From Humulus lupulus (Eukaryota; Streptophyta; Magnoliopsida; Rosales; Cannabaceae): a DNA stretch of 64,000 bases. Where the stretch lies: NCBI RefSeq assembly GCF_963169125.1, contig NC_084801.1, forward strand, positions 117,393,061-117,457,060, given 5' to 3'. Under the pieces are notes generated by a model. It was given only the letters and a program-made list of their open reading frames with translations, was not told the DNA's origin and did no database searches. Made by a program: the position numbers and the translations under genes. Positions within the stretch are counted from its first letter, which is position 1. Each line of letters begins with the position of its first letter. Below are positions 23,129 through 35,286 of this stretch, piece by piece.

Positions 23129-23805
23129 ATGGTTCCTGCCAGGGTTTTTGCCCTAACCCAAGGAGAGGCTGATGCTAGCAATAAGGTGGTCACTGGTCAG
23201 GTTTCTATCCTCAATAATATATGTTCTGTATTATTTGATTCGGGAGCCACTCATTCGTATATCTCGTTAGGAATGTTAGAAAAAGTAGACAGACCTTGTG
23301 AAAGATTTTGAACAAGGTTTGTAATCGAGTTGCCTTTGGGTAAAGTAGTTCTATCATCACGGATAGTACGAGGCGTACCGATCAAGATTGAGGACGTAGA
23401 ACTAGAAGGAGACCTAATAGGACTGGAGATCAAGGAATCGACATAATACTAGGCATGGACTGGCTAGCACGGCATGGTGCAACCATCGACTGCAAACGCA
23501 AGAAGGTGATGTTCGAGACTCCTGACGGCTATAAATTATGCTTCATGGGACAAGTTTCCAGACTACGTATAGCGCTAATATCATCTCTCAAAGCTCAAAG
23601 GATGATAGAAAAAGGTTGTCAAGCATTCTTAGCCAGCATCACAGATGTAGTGAAGGAAACACTGCTTAAAGTTGGAGACATCCGCATTGTACGAGAATTC
23701 CCAGAAGTATTTCCCGATGACTTGCTAGGGTTGCCGCCGACTCAGGAAATTGACTTCACTATAGAATTAGTACCGGGAACCAGCCTATCTCCAAGGCACC
23801 ATACT
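23129..23805 (+). pseudogene. E3 protease and linker to RT
   Basis: The retropepsin motif LFDSGATHSYIS (near 23230) is intact. The frame stops at 23309-23311 and resumes after a shift as ILGMDWLARHGATIDCKRK (23445-23500), the second conserved block of chromovirus proteases. The linker continues FPEVFPDDLLGLPPTQEIDF (near 23700), the usual lead into RT. Gag and pol would have been one polyprotein in the intact parent. Confidence 0.85.
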
Positions 23806-25893
23806 AGATGGCACCTATGGAACTCAAGGAGTTAAAGACGCAGCTGCAAGAACTCCTAAACTTGGGTTTTATTAGGCCAAGCCATTCGCCATGGGGAGCA
23901 CCAGTTTTATTTGTGAAGAAAAAGGATGGAAGTATGCGGATGTGCATAGACTACCACGAGCTGAATAAAGTAACGATTAAGAATAAGTACCCGATGCCTC
24001 GGATTGATGACTTGTTTGATCAACTTCGAGGTGCAACTGTATTTTTAAAGATTGATTTACAGTTCGGGTACCATTAGCTCAAGGTGCGGGGAGAGGATAT
24101 TCCTAAGACAGCTTTTAGAACTCGTTATGGGCATTACGAGTTCTTAGTTATGTCTTTTGGTCTTACCAACGCACCAACCGCGTTTATGGACTTGATGATT
24201 ATGGTCTTCAAGGACTACTTAGATAAATTCGTTGTAGTGTTCATCGACGACATCTTAGTATACTCCAAGGACGAAGTCGAGCACGAGGAACATTTGAGGT
24301 TGATTTTGTCACGACTAAAGGATCATAAACTCTATGCCAAGTTCAAGAAATGCGAGTTTTGGATTTTGCAAGTGGCATTCCTCGAGCACGTTATATCCAA
24401 GGACGGAGTTGCAGTAGACCCATCAAAGGTAGAGGCCGTGAAGGATTGGCCAAGAGCAAAGAACGCATCTGAAGCAAGGAGTTTTCTGGGATTAGCAGGT
24501 TATTATAGGAGGTTCGTAGAGGGCTTTTCTAAGAAAGCCACTCCACTCACCAACCTGACACGGAAACAGTAAAGATACAACTAGAACGATCGATGTGAAG
24601 AAAGCTTCCAGTTGCTTAAGGATAAGCTTTGCTCAGCACCAGTACTTTGTGTACCGACACCCAACGAAAAGTTTGTAGTTTACTGCGATGCATCGAAGCA
24701 AGGGTTGGGTTGCATGTTGATGCAGAATGACAAGGTGATAGCCTACGCCTAAAGGCAGCTGAAGGAGAACGAGCAACGCTATCCAACGCATGATATGGAG
24801 TTGGCAGCAGTGGTCTTTGCGTTGAAAATCTGGCACCATTATCTTTACGGATAACGATGCGAGATTTATACGGACCACAAAAGTTTAAAGTACTTCTTTA
24901 CTCAGAAGAAGCTCAACATGAGGGAGCGCAGGTGGTTAGAGCTAGTGAAGGATTACGACTACGAAATCTTATACCACCCGGGAAAGGCAAACATAGTTGC
25001 CGATGCGCTAAGTAGGAGAGGTTATGGAAGTTTAGCAACTCTAGCCGGAATAGAAAAGCCGCTGTAGCAGGAGCTGATCAATGCCGGAATAGAGGTAGTT
25101 ATCGGCAAGCTGGCTAATTTGTCTATCTAATCAAATCTGTTAGAAGATATACGGATTGGGCAAGGGCATGATGACACACTAGCAGTACATATGGATGCAG
25201 TCAGAGAAGGCAAGGCCACAGATTTCTCAATATCAAGTCAAGGATTATTGAGATATAAGGATCGGGTATGCGTGCCAGATAATCGAGGGATTAAGATGGC
25301 GATTCAAGAAGAAGTGCACAGTACCCCGTACTTAGTTCACCCAGGGTCGACCAATATGACTCACGACATAAAGGAAATCTATTGGTGGCCAGGGATGAAG
25401 AAGGACATAGCAGAATTTGTGTCTAAGTGTCTAGTATGCCAGCAAGTGAAGGCAGAACATCAGTGGCCTGCAGGCTTATTGCAACTGCTTAGCATACTAG
25501 AATGGAAATGGGACGATATAGCTATGGATTTCGTGACGGGTTTGCCAAGAACAAACATGCAGCATGATTCCGCTTGGGTAGTAATAGATAGACTAACCAA
25601 GTCCGCTCATTTCCTGCCTATTAAGACTTCATACACGGCAGACCAATATGCAGACATCTATGTCCAAGAGATAGTACGGTTGCATGGAATCCCCAAGACA
25701 ATAGTATCGGATAGAGGATCGGTGTTTACATCGAGATTTTGGGGAAGTTTATAGCAAGCCATGGGTACTAAGTTAAGTCTTAGTACAACTTTTCAACCTC
25801 AGATAGACAGGCAGTCCGAGCATACGATTCAGATTTTAGAGGATATGCTACGCGCTTATGTAATTGATTTTGGAGTATCATGGAACGAGTTTC
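23806..25893 (+). pseudogene. E3 pol: RT, RNase H, integrase (nearly complete, few stops)
   Basis: The RT begins [20 protein letters not shown] (23817). [15 protein letters not shown] and [14 protein letters not shown] follow, and the active-site FIDD is intact (24240-24251). A CAG to TAG stop lies at 24075. RNase H has FVVYCDASKQGLGC (24675) and [14 protein letters not shown] (24875), with stops near 24570, 24751 and 24853. Integrase has the zinc-binding HSTPYLVHPGSTN and KCLVCQQVK (25316-25450), the first Asp in MDFVTGLP (25526), the second in IVSDRGSVFTS (25705), a stop at 25752 and a Glu in the next block. The frame is cut at 25893, where copia sequence begins. The C-terminal domain, chromodomain and 3' LTR are missing. 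Confidence 0.9.
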
Positions 25894-28095
25894 CTAATAC
25901 GCAGCGGAATGGTGGTGTGGTTGGCCCAGTGTACAAAAAAAATTTGGTAACATATTTAAACTACCTTTAAATATGCGGATCCATTAATATACATACATTA
26001 ACCATAAAAAAGATAAGCATAGAATTCATACCTCTTGAAGCCTATCAAGTATCCTTGCTATCTTTTCGTATTTAGAACGATCTTCCTATCCAAGCCACTC
26101 CCACGTACTCACACCAAGATCTTCCAAAGTGTTCTCTACACCTCAAGAAATGTGTGGGCACTTAGAGAATGAAGGATAGTATATTTGTGATTCTACTTGA
26201 TGTACGCAACACATGAGATCAAGATAATAGGCCTGAGAATTGGTTCTTTATTTTCAGGGAGAGAAAACTATCGTTCTATTTTTCACAAAGCGAATGTACA
26301 GAGTTGTCTCACATCACTTATCTGAATAATTTTATGATTAGTCATACTTAAAAGAAAATATTCAAATTTTAAAAAATAAATCTGTAACCATTTTACAATT
26401 TACTTTTTAATTAATTAATTATTCTATTAATGAAAAAATCCAAAAACCAATTTTTGAATTATCCATTAATTAATTAATTAAACAAATAAAAATGAAAATC
26501 CCATCCCTGAAAATGTTGGCCCTACACGCGCACACACAGGCCATGGACTGTGTGTGAACGTGTAGCTTCCTAATTTCTCGGGATATTGGTTTTTCAAATT
26601 TTATTTAATTATTTATTCAAATTACTTTGTCAGATAAGATCTAACAACATGATAACTAATTCAAATTAATTATCTCTTTAATTAATTATTTGAATAAATA
26701 TTAATCTTTTAAATTCAAATCCAATTTGAACTTATCAGATTATTTTCTCCCACTCAAATAAAGATATTTAATTAATTCTACCAATTAATTAAATCCAAAA
26801 TTTTTGAAAATAAATATTTAATTTATTATAATTTCGAAAATTATAATTAATTAATTATTTAATTAAATTTCAAAATTAATTTAATTATTTAATATAATTT
26901 CGAAAATTATACAATAATTAAATATTAATTAATTTTATTAACTACAACTAATTTGTAATTAATTAATTAATCACTATTATCATATAATTGCATATTTGGC
27001 GTGAAGAACAAATTTCTTCTTAAATATGTCTTCAAACTATTTTCCCTTCATATCATCTCTTACCTTGAAAAGTGTTGATAGAGCCGCTGTGGGGACCTAT
27101 GGATCTATAATTCCAAGATCCAATAAATTTGAGATTATTAATTAAACTCTTTAATTGAATAATTTTAATTTATTAATCTCATGATTATTCCATTATAAAT
27201 ATGAGGCTGCACTCTTGTAATTATAGACATTTCACTTACTGATTACTTTATAATCATAAAGCGTCCATTGATATAATCATTGCATACAACTTGACCACCT
27301 AATAATGGTTCATAATTAATCGGGAGTTAAATTACCGTCTTACCCTTTTAATTATCTCTTGTTTCCTTAAGTACCATTGACTCTACTAGTGAATGTTAAT
27401 TCATAACTAAATTATGAATTTGAGCTCAATAACCTTTCATTCCCAAAAGTCAACCCTTAAGAGAACCATCATTCAATCTCTTGCGAGAAGGCATAGATTC
27501 CATATCTGTATACTATGTCCCCAGCCATCTATATTAATGAGTTCCCAAAACAAAAGTTTCTAGCCTGATCATTCTGACAGACCCTAACAAGTGAATCAAA
27601 GAACTCATATAACATAAACAGGAATTCATAGTAACTTCAGGATTAAGATCTATTTTTATATGATCATCAGTTGATATATTTGATTAATACTTCGAAACGG
27701 TATTTAACTAAGTATTAATAAACATATCTGGTCCAGTTCTATATATTCTCTAATATATAAAGCACCTCCACTAAAGTGTCCTACCACACTAGTGATCTGG
27801 ATCTAGATCACATGTATTCATAATACTAGTGGACCGTACTTGCAGTAATTAATCTAAAGATTCCATAACTTTATTTTACTGCGAACTATTCAAGTTCATT
27901 TATCTCAAACACAATCCTCTCGTACCAATACGTGTTTGAGATCACATATATGAACTTAGGAATTTTCCTGATATTTACATAATATTATCATAGAATAATA
28001 TAGTCCATAAAATATATGCATAACATATTCAATTCATTTATTTATTTCATAAAAACAATGTCTACTACATATGCTTTCAGGGCACATTTCCAACA
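25894..28095 (-). mobile_element. Ty1/copia-type LTR, minus strand (about 2.2 kb)
   Basis: On the minus strand it starts TGTTGGAAATGTGCCC at 28095. It passes AT-rich sequence, the block shared with 1-433 (gataggcttcaagaggt, near 26045) and ends in ccgctgcgtattag at 25894. The 3' terminus lacks the expected CA. GTTTC flanks both sides (25889-25893 and 28096-28100), but the outer flanks belong to different elements: E3 integrase to the left, E4 LTR to the right. A deletion must therefore have occurred. There is no copia coding sequence beside it. Confidence 0.7.
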
Positions 28096-28100
28096 GTTTC

Positions 28101-28300
28101 CTCCATCGAAACATTATTTTTGGGATCCCATGTATCAAACCTTTATTTTAATGAAAATCAATCATTTTATGATCAAATTCTTTTAACCTTAACATGTCAG
28201 TTGACTTTAGAAACACATTTATGTTCAAACGACTTGATTAGCAAGTCTTGCACAATTTAAAACACATAGTGTAACAGACTTGATTATCCAAGGCGTTACA
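28101..28300 (+). mobile_element. E4 3' LTR, terminal 200 bp
   Basis: This segment matches 17935-18128 closely: GGGATCCC (28132-28139), caaacctttattttaatgaa, the hairpin GACTTG-ATTAG-CAAGTC (28231-28247), and an end in AGGCGTTACA at 28300. There is no primer site after it; Tat coding sequence follows instead. It is therefore the outer (3') end of E4, whose 5' LTR ends at 18128. Confidence 0.75.
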
Positions 28301-28406
28301 GCTTTATACTCGGCTTCATTGTTGGAGGCTGTAAAGTTGAATCTGATCGCACAGTGAAACCGATGTCCCTCGGGGGTGATTAAGATCAGCCCTGCCCCTG
28401 CATTGT
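28301..28406 (-). pseudogene. Tat-lineage second RNase H fragment
   Basis: The minus strand encodes NAGAGLILITPEGHRFHCAI followed by RFNFTASNNEAEYKA, the signature of the extra (archaeal-type) RNase H of Tat/Ogre elements. Both ends are cut, by the E4 LTR at 28300 and by a family Y LTR at 28407. It probably belongs to the same element as the integrase fragment at 16270-16765. Confidence 0.8.
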
Positions 28407-29477
28407 TGTAATGCCCTACTTCCTTAGAGTCGTTACTAAGTGAGCTTAAAACGTGCATTTAACTCGCTAATCGAGGTTTTAGGTCAAAAGTGTAATTAAA
28501 TCATAAACAGAGTAATAAACTTCGAAAAAATAATTTCAATTACTGAAAAACATAATGTGTTTGACACTTGGGATCCCAAAATACTGTTTTAGAAATATTT
28601 ACAACATATAAGTACAAACCAGGTCGACTAGACGACAAAATCATCTCTCAAAACCACCGGCTGTGGCAGCCAGGCAGGCCAAACATGTACGCGCCACTTC
28701 ACGCTCTCCGTACTCATGGTTGGTTGACTTTTCCCTTGCCCTTACTTGCGCCACAAAGCACCCATGAGCCGAAGCCCAGCACGAAAATGTAGTGCACCAA
28801 ATTTTTTTTTAGATTATTTAAATTTTGTGCTTTATTTGATTTAAATGTTAAGTGTGATGAATTGTTTTATTTAAGTGTTGTTATTTTATTTAATTGTTTA
28901 TTTGTTTTATTTGATTGTTTGTTATTTTATTTAATTGTTAGAAATGTTTTGGTTAATTAATTTAATAAGTGAATAATTGTGTAACATGTTATTTTACTAT
29001 TAGTGTTACATTTTATTTAAGTGTGACAAATGAGGTAATTATGTGAGCTATGGTGGAATGCACTAAGGTGCATGATAGATAGTAATGCACCCTAGTGATT
29101 TAGTGTGTGCTAGTGCATGGTAGCATGGTGCACATGTGTAGATTTTCTACACATTTTATGTTTCCTTATTTTAGATTTTATTTAGGTTAATGTATTTTAT
29201 AAAAAAAAAAAGGAAAAGAAAAGGGAAATGGGAAGTGGGCGTGTGACCTAGTGGGAATGGAATATTTCCTTAAGATGGTAAAAAAAAAATCAAGACTTGA
29301 AGACCATGATCATTTGGGGATAGGCATGATCATATCTTATCCCTTTGTATCTTTTTGAAATAAAGAGAAATCAAAGAAAATAAAAGAGAAATGGAAACTT
29401 ACCTTAATATTGTTTGGGGAGACTTTATGAGAGGATTTGTGATAAAGGGGCTAAGAAAGGAGAGAAGAGCCATTGCT

Positions 29478-29572
29478 CTTGTGTGTGTGTGTGTGGCTGC
29501 CGTGACCTAGAGAGAGAGAGAGAGAGAGAGTGGCGTGTAGAGAGAGAGAGAGAGAGAGAGAGGAAGAAAGAA
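29478..29572. repeat. (GT)n and (GA)n microsatellites
   Basis: A GT run at about 29479-29494 is followed by two GA runs at about 29510-29530 and 29540-29562, then GAAA/GAAG purine repeats. Open frames on both strands here are a by-product of the repeats. Confidence 0.9.
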
Positions 29573-31740
29573 AGAAAGGAAGAAGGAAGAAGGAAGTGAA
29601 GAGGAACCCCCTAGAGTATGTCTTCTTGTTTTCTCTTTGTTTAATCTCTTTATTTGATAATATGATATTGATTTGTGTTATGTTTTGTGTGTGTTTGGAT
29701 TCTTCTTTCTCCTCATGGTGGCTTTCCCATAAAAAAAAAACCCTAGGCTTGAACAAGGGTGTGGAGTTTGGGGTATTGATCTTTTGTGTTCTTGATTTTT
29801 ACAATCAAGAGAGGTAATGGTCTTTTCCTTAGCCTTATATTGTTTTTGGTGGGTTGTATATGAGGTTTTTGCTAATGGTGCTAATGGTTGATTTTGGTAG
29901 GATTGATGTATAGGATTTGGATTTTGTGAGATTATGATTTGTGTTTAAGGGTTGTGATGTTGATTTTGCTATGCATAAAAAAATTGTAATAATCTATGAA
30001 TACTTGTATGGTGATTTCGGCCTAGGTGCACCCAAGGGTGTTCTTGATATGTTGTGTGATTTACAATATGTTTGATCCATGTTTTAGGATCTATGATATA
30101 TGGGTAAGAGAAAAAGTGGTAATCTTGATATTTTGATCATGAAATCTTGTTAGATGCATGTTATATTTTGAATGATTAAATTATAAGATGCATGAAAATA
30201 ATGATAGAAATATGCTAGGTTAATATAAGGCATATGTGAATATGGTGCTTATAAATTTACTATATGCTATTTTTATTGTTAATGTTTTGTTGGTTTTCAT
30301 GGAATTGCAACAAATGATTTTAAAAGGATTCATGTGATTATGTTAGTAGAATCATGCATATTATAAGAGCATAATGAGATTTTAGGCATGAATGATTTTA
30401 TGTAAATTTTTAAGACAAAAGTTGAGTTTTACAAAGAATTAAGCTTGCTGTTTTTTTTCAAAATAATTGGGTAAAAGTTCATAAAAATATGAGTTGCATG
30501 CATAAATAATGTTCTTGATGAATGTGTTAATTTTTATGAAATTAAAAGAGGATTTTAAGTCTCATGTTATGATATTTTACCCAATTAATTTCCTACAGAA
30601 TTTTTATTGAATTTTGAGAAAAAAATGAGTTTATAAAATTGAATATGGTGATTTTATTGATAAAAAAATGGTTGCTGGAATTTTGTAATAAAATATGAAG
30701 TAAGTCTCACTAAAAATGAATTTGATTAATTTTTGGAATAAATTATTTTTCCTAAGTTATGGTAATATTGAAAAATGATATTTTAATGGTATGAATGCAT
30801 ATTTTGATAAATAATGATTTTTCTTTATTTTGATTGAGAAAAATATTTAAACTCTATTTATTTGTGATTTTTGAATAAAATAAATAGTCGCTGAAAGTTT
30901 GTTTTAAAAAGGTTAACAATTGTTATTAAATTGTCACATATGGGTTTTTACTACTTAAAAATTAAGTCTTAAATAAATTAAATCAAAATGTATTTTTCCA
31001 CACTTAAAATATATTTTTCACATCATTTTTGTAACACAATAATAAAATATATTTTTCTAAAGAAACATGTTAAAATAGGTATTTTAATTAAACCCAAGCT
31101 TGTTGGTTAATTCTTGGTAAATTAATATTTATTTAATGAAAATGTCACATATTTTATTTTGAGCTAAAATAAAATAAATTTATAAAATAAAATAAAGTTT
31201 TGAGAAATTTAATCAACTTAGAAATTTTAAGAAAAATAAAGCATGTAATATGGCTATTGATTTTCAAACAATAAAAGCAAGAAATGTAGAATTATCGTTT
31301 TTGAAAACGTCTTTATTACGCAACATTCCCACGTATGCATGTTACATGCAAATAAACTTTTACGTCCAGAATCATGATTATTATTCAACTATGTAATTTT
31401 TATAAAGCAATCATGTTAGTAAAATGAGTAGAACGGGCATTATTCTTTTGGCGATAATTGCATGTTTTAGTGTAACTGTTATCATGAGTGCATGGTCCAT
31501 GCGCACATGAGTTGTATGGAAGGGCAAAATAGTAATTTTATGAACCTAAGAAACGTTATTTTGATTATGATATAGGCTCGTTGAAAAGATTGTGAAATTC
31601 TTAGCTTGGACCTGAGGTAAGGAAGTTAGATAGATTTTATGATTTTATGCTATGAATGGTAAGGCTGTTATATGAATGAACTGTTATGAAATTATGAATG
31701 CCTTAATGTGATGATATGATTGAATGTGATATGTGTATGG

Positions 31741-31810
31741 ATGTTAGATACATCAAACAGAATACGATGTTAGATACATCAAACAGATTTCGATGTCAGA
31801 TACATCGACC
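31741..31810. repeat. 26-bp tandem repeat, about 2.7 copies
   Basis: The unit gttagatacatcaaacagaa plus tacgat repeats three times with changes, inside the 3.75-kb solo LTR. Confidence 0.85.
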
Positions 31811-31942
31811 GAGTTACTTAGGACATTGAGACGTGACTCCTAGGGCGGACGCGCCGAGGTTATTCAAGGACCAGTGATCTCCTGTTTACCTCATAGGGTG
31901 ACATGGACAACTAGCGTTCCATGCTCATCATGTATGCTGTAT

Positions 31943-32050
31943 GATTGTGATATGTTGATATGTCACATTTATGTTATGATATGTTGATATGTCACATTTA
32001 TGTTATGATATGTTGATATGTCACATTTATGTTATGATATGATGAAATGT
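31943..32050. repeat. 29-bp tandem repeat, about 3.5 copies
   Basis: The unit atgttatgatatgttgatat plus gtcacattt repeats almost perfectly, then fades into atgaaatgttacg. It lies in the 3.75-kb solo LTR. The near-identity of copies suggests recent expansion or gene conversion. Confidence 0.9.
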
Positions 32051-34719
32051 TACGATTATGTTATGATGTACCATGATGTTTTTTAGATGAACGTTAGTGT
32101 TTGGTTGTTTGTTGTGTTTCTTACTTGCTTATTTGCTTGTACTTCCTTACTGGGCTTTTAGCTCACCCCCCTTGCTTTCCTTCCAGGTAGCAAATAGGAT
32201 TTCTCTATGGCACGCGTGGTGACGTGAGGAGTTCTTCATCATGGGGTGTATGGCGTGGGGCAATCCTATGGACGATAAAACGATCAACGTAGAACGCCAT
32301 TTAAATTATGTTTTGTTATAAGAGACTTTTTCCTAAATTATCAGTGGGACTCTGTTATTTAACTTAATTAGTTTTCTTTGAACTTTGCATAAAAACCTAT
32401 GTTTTATTTTAAACTTATGGCGCCAACTTGCATGATTTTAAATAAGTCCCCCTGAGACTTTAATAATGGATGGTATTCTTTCATAAGCTATGTTATGCGA
32501 ATATTTTGTAAGTATTAGTCTAGGGCGTTCCTTACAGAAAACCCTTACAAGCAGAAAACATATGCATAACAAACACTCAGCATATGAACAGGCCATCAAT
32601 AGGCTAAACACATACGGCCATGCCGTCCCAGGGGCTTTACCAGGCCCTGTTTTCGCAGTCTACACCATGAGGATAACCAAGGTATCCTTTAGGGTCTTAC
32701 CCTGGCAACTCGCACTCCACGTGCTCAACTCTGCTCCCGGCCCCTTGCCGCACTCGGCCTTGCACTTCACGTGCCTAACGCCGTTCCCGACCCCTTGCCG
32801 TTCCCAGCCTTGCCGACCTCGGCCTGCGCCGTTCCCGGATATTGCCGAACATTCACACATTTGCATTCATAGCATAATAAAGCATATACTGAACATGAAC
32901 AAATTCAATCAAAGGGCTACGCCTTGCAATACAATCATATAGGGCTCTGCCCTGCATAGAAGCTCTACGGGAACAGTGGTTTCCTTACCTGAGTCCCGAG
33001 CTTTCCAAGCACCAATATCTCAAGCACAGTCCCCTAAAATGAGCCTCGCAGAAACCCTAGTCACAACACATTAACAATATTCATCCATCAATTTCTAATC
33101 CATTAAATAGCTTTGAGTTACAATTCTAATCTCTGGGACCTTGAATCCTATCAATCCGGGTGATAAAATCCATCCCGAGCCTTAGCAATTAGGTTCCAAA
33201 GTCAAAACCCTAAAGTCACCCTACACTTTGAACTAGGGCCACGGCCCAACCCCACAAGTGCCACGGCTAGCCTAAAAACAGAGGCTAACACCTCCCTGAA
33301 ATACGCACAGGCCGCGATGCGCCTCGAGCACCATGGCCTCCCAAGGCCTCACATGCACACGGAACGCAGCATGCCCCTCCTAGGGTCGCAACCCTCACCT
33401 CCAAACCTAGAAAAACACCATTTTCCCCTGCATATCCTTCGAGCCAACACCTCCAAAATCACCTCCAATCTCAGAATTAAACCCAGAATTCATACTTATG
33501 CAAACTAAACATACCAACAAACTCAAGAACCAATTCTCACACCCATCAAACAATCAAAACCTGCCCTAAAATCCAAACCATGCATGTCTAAATCCTAACA
33601 CCCATTAACCACACAATTCAGCTGCAATCAACATAACCCAACTTATTAAAAAGCTTACCCTAAACAGAGTTGAATCCTCAATTCAATTCCTAAGCTCCAA
33701 GCCTTAGATTTCTGGTTGGAATCTTCCAAATTCAGCTCCAATCTCTTTGTTCTAGCCTGGTTTTTCCTCCAAAGTACTGCTAAGTCTTCAAGTGTAAAAG
33801 AGAAAAGCAGAGAGAAGGAAGAGAGAGAGTGGATTGGTTTGGAGAGTTCTAAATAATTCTCAGTTTTGTTTTATTCAACTTAAGTCTATAAGGTTACCTC
33901 AAGGCTCGGAGTACCAAAAATGTCCCCGAGGAAAAATGGTAAATTTCCCTAGTATTCCCTCCTAGACATTCAAACCTCAAATATATCTCCAAATATTTAT
34001 TTCCATAACCCGATAACCCCATAATAAATCTAATACCCAAAATACCCCTCGACTCGCCGTGAGTCGGATCTCAACCCTGTTGTGACTTTCAGGCTAACTG
34101 CTCTTTAGAACTATGTCGGATAGTGCTACACAGATATATATCATGTAACGCCCCTACTCCAGGGACCACTATAGTGCACATTGCAAACAGTGCTAAACTC
34201 GCTAATCGAGTCGTTTGGACATAAACGTGTTACTAAGCATGATTAACAGTTTAGGGATTAAAATTTTGGTTAAGAGATAACGTTTCACTAGAATGTTTAC
34301 TGTATACATTGGGATCCCGAAAATATAATTTTAGAGTCTATTACAAGAAAATATTTACAACAGGCCGTTCTAAGCGGCAAAACAGGATTTAACCCTAGTT
34401 CCACTTTCAAACCTCGCCCAAGTATTGGTCGAGCAGCTGCATATGTACACCTCATCACCTAAGCTCTCTAACTCAAGGATGGTCATGCTTTCTCTTGCCT
34501 TTACCTGCACCACAAAGCACCCATGAGCTGAAGCCCAGCAAGAAAACTCATATGCTCATAAATAGTCATATCATGATATCAAATCATATCTGGCATGCTT
34601 GGCAAACATAGCTTTATTCAAGGATGCAAACGAATTCAAACAATGCTGGGGTATCCAGGATCAGAAATCCTGCCCTTCTAATTGGAGGACTATCAAGTCA
34701 ATCCTAATCAGATGAGTGT

Positions 34720-35040
34720 TTCAACACCTGAGGTTCTGGTAAACCATGCTGAGTGACCAACAAACAAGTCACTATGGGGCTCAGCACCTAAAGCCATGCA
34801 TATGATGATCAAAATGATCATATAGAGCTCACAGCTCTGATCATATGAGTGAATATCACTTTGAGGTCCTGTTAAACAATACTGAGTGACTGACAAGCAA
34901 GTCACTAATTCAAATGGAAGAGTGGCTGCTGGGTAAGCCACTAGCCTTCAACAGGTTCTGGTAAACCATACTGAGTGACTGACAAGCAGGTCACTAATTC
35001 AAATGGAAGAGTGGCTGCTCGGTAAGCCACTGGCCTTCAA
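34720..35040. repeat. Imperfect tandem repeat inside the 2.85-kb solo LTR
   Basis: The phrase ggttctggtaaaccatactg, then agtgactgacaagcaggtcactaattcaa and a gctgctcggtaagccac block, recurs at about 34732, 34864 and 34955. The last two copies are nearly identical over about 90 bases. Confidence 0.8.
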
Positions 35041-35160
35041 GCGCTTATATTGTTCATCGAACTTGAGGTCGGTCTGGCATTAATGCTCTTTGAGTCATTC
35101 AATGCAGATGTCGATTAGATCTAATATTTGTTGGCTTGCGTGGATCACGCTAAGGCCGTC

Positions 35161-35286
35161 CTGACTAATGAGTCAGCGCAATGTGACCAGTGCCCAGTAC
35201 CACTGCCGAACCTGACTAATGAGTCACAGCTTCACAGTTGATACTAACACCTTTGCCAATTCTGACTAATGAGTCAGTACCATGCA
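35161..35286. repeat. Three TGACTAATGAGTCA dyads
   Basis: The 14-base dyad TGACT-AATG-AGTCA occurs exactly three times (35162-35175, 35213-35226, 35273-35286). Each contains TGAGTCA, the GCN4/AP-1-type bZIP core. They lie in a solo LTR, so a role as LTR enhancer is possible but inferred. Confidence 0.7.

Larger units (their letters stand above)
28788..32536 (+). mobile_element. Solo LTR of 3.75 kb with GAAAA target duplication
   Basis: The unit starts TGTAGTGCACC at 28788 and ends GTTCCTTACA at 32536. Perfect GAAAA repeats flank it (28783-28787 and 32537-32541). The disrupted family Y LTR reads continuously across the site when compared with 46850. It is long and AT-rich, with no coding frame. 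The end region contains ttactgggcttttagctcac (32145), the same phrase type seen near the end of families X and Y, so a gypsy origin is likely. Confidence 0.85.

Noticed and set aside
25889..28100. GTTTC as proof of a simple copia solo-LTR insertion into E3
   Set aside because: The outer flanks belong to different elements and the LTR end lacks CA, so the match may be chance after a deletion.
29414..29817. Open frames on both strands
   Set aside because: Produced by GT, GA and GAAG repeats inside a solo LTR.
31741..32050. CRISPR-like repeat arrays
   Set aside because: Direct tandem repeats without unique spacers, in a plant LTR.
32490..32942. 150-codon plus-strand frame
   Set aside because: It lies across a solo-LTR end and a family Y LTR; its content is LTR sequence (ccggccccttgccg repeats).
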